The translations under genes were made by a program, and so were the position numbers. The notes beneath the pieces were generated by a model. The model saw only the letters and a list, made by a program, of their open reading frames with translations, searched no databases and had not been told where the DNA came from. Source: Hyphomicrobiaceae bacterium (GTDB lineage: Bacteria > Pseudomonadota > Alphaproteobacteria > Rhizobiales > Xanthobacteraceae). Taken from it: a DNA stretch of 64,000 nucleotides. The stretch lies in the NCBI GenBank assembly GCA_021324465.1, contig JAJPJB010000064.1, forward strand, positions 1 to 64,000. The letters are read 5' to 3'. Each line of letters opens with the position of its first letter. Positions within the stretch are counted from its first letter, which is position 1. Of this stretch, positions 63,919 to 64,000 are shown piece by piece.

Positions 63919-64000
63919 CTATTCCATCACAATCTTCGCGCCCGTCGCGCCATTCAACAGGCGCTTGAGATGAAAACTCGCCAACTGATCCTGCGGCTCC
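63919..64000 (-). CDS. C-terminal fragment of a coding region cut by the window end
   Basis: On the minus strand a frame open from the window edge stops at 63919 (TAG). Its last residues read LKRLLNGATGAKIVME, the kind of ending found in medium-chain dehydrogenase/quinone oxidoreductases, but 26 residues are too few to be sure. The start is outside the window. It would be transcribed towards the aldolase gene, leaving a 183-base gap. Confidence 0.4.
   Translation of the reverse strand, partial: EPQDQLASFHLKRLLNGATGAKIVME

Overview
The window looks like a chromosomal, mostly core-genome stretch of a high-GC alphaproteobacterium of the order Hyphomicrobiales (Rhizobiales), most like the Bradyrhizobium/Xanthobacteraceae side. 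The evidence is gene order (aroA-cmk-rpsA-sppA-ihfB-lapA-trpFBA; rplY-pth-ychF; serC-serA), the acidic FYDLN protein (TIGR02300) beside a tRNA-Ala, TTAA-N7-TTAA boxes of the CtrA type, a serC-leader-like structure, and palindromic intergenic repeats of the kind common in that group. The genus assignment is inference. I see no transposase gene, prophage, CRISPR array or rRNA.

Layout. 1-5.5 kb is accessory metabolism: a bicupin cut by the window edge, an EutA-type reactivase without its lyase, a TctC/Bug binding protein, and a 4-hydroxyphenylacetate 3-hydroxylase-family monooxygenase. 5.5-9.6 kb holds lon with an overlapping hsp20 gene and a DUF2778 L,D-transpeptidase-fold protein. 9.8-18.4 kb is one long minus-strand run: aroA, cmk, rpsA, sppA, ihfB, lapA, trpF, trpB, trpA. 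18.5-23.1 kb has the FYDLN protein, tRNA-Ala(GGC), a degenerate 40-base direct repeat, and six small exported or membrane proteins of unknown function. 23.2-31.9 kb is housekeeping: ychF, pth, rplY, ubiK, lgt, a midA-like gene, pgeF, prs, a ybjN-like gene and proC.

31.9-36.2 kb has an 11-base tandem repeat, a TetR regulator, the iron-store pair bfd-bfr, and two outer-membrane beta-barrel genes that each carry a CtrA-like box upstream. 36.2-39.2 kb is the serine operon serC-serA behind an RNA leader. 39.2-43.4 kb has an EamA transporter, purA and an unknown membrane protein. 43.5-53 kb is an envelope-sugar region: kdsD, two lipoprotein candidates, two nucleotide-sugar epimerases, two GT9 heptosyltransferase-type genes, one GT2 and an MsbA-like ABC exporter. 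Together they fit assembly and export of the LPS core. 53-64 kb is catabolic: an FAH-family hydrolase, a complete branched-chain-type ABC importer (livK-H-M-G-F) with an amidase gene just upstream, a 3-hydroxyisobutyrate/6-phosphogluconate dehydrogenase-like enzyme, a Tat-exported GH1 glycosidase and a class II aldolase.

I found no clearly new multi-gene system. The best leads are the CtrA-like boxes before both outer-membrane genes, the serC leader, the cupin-eutA pair without eutBC, the exported-protein cluster next to the tRNA, and the amidase-importer cluster.
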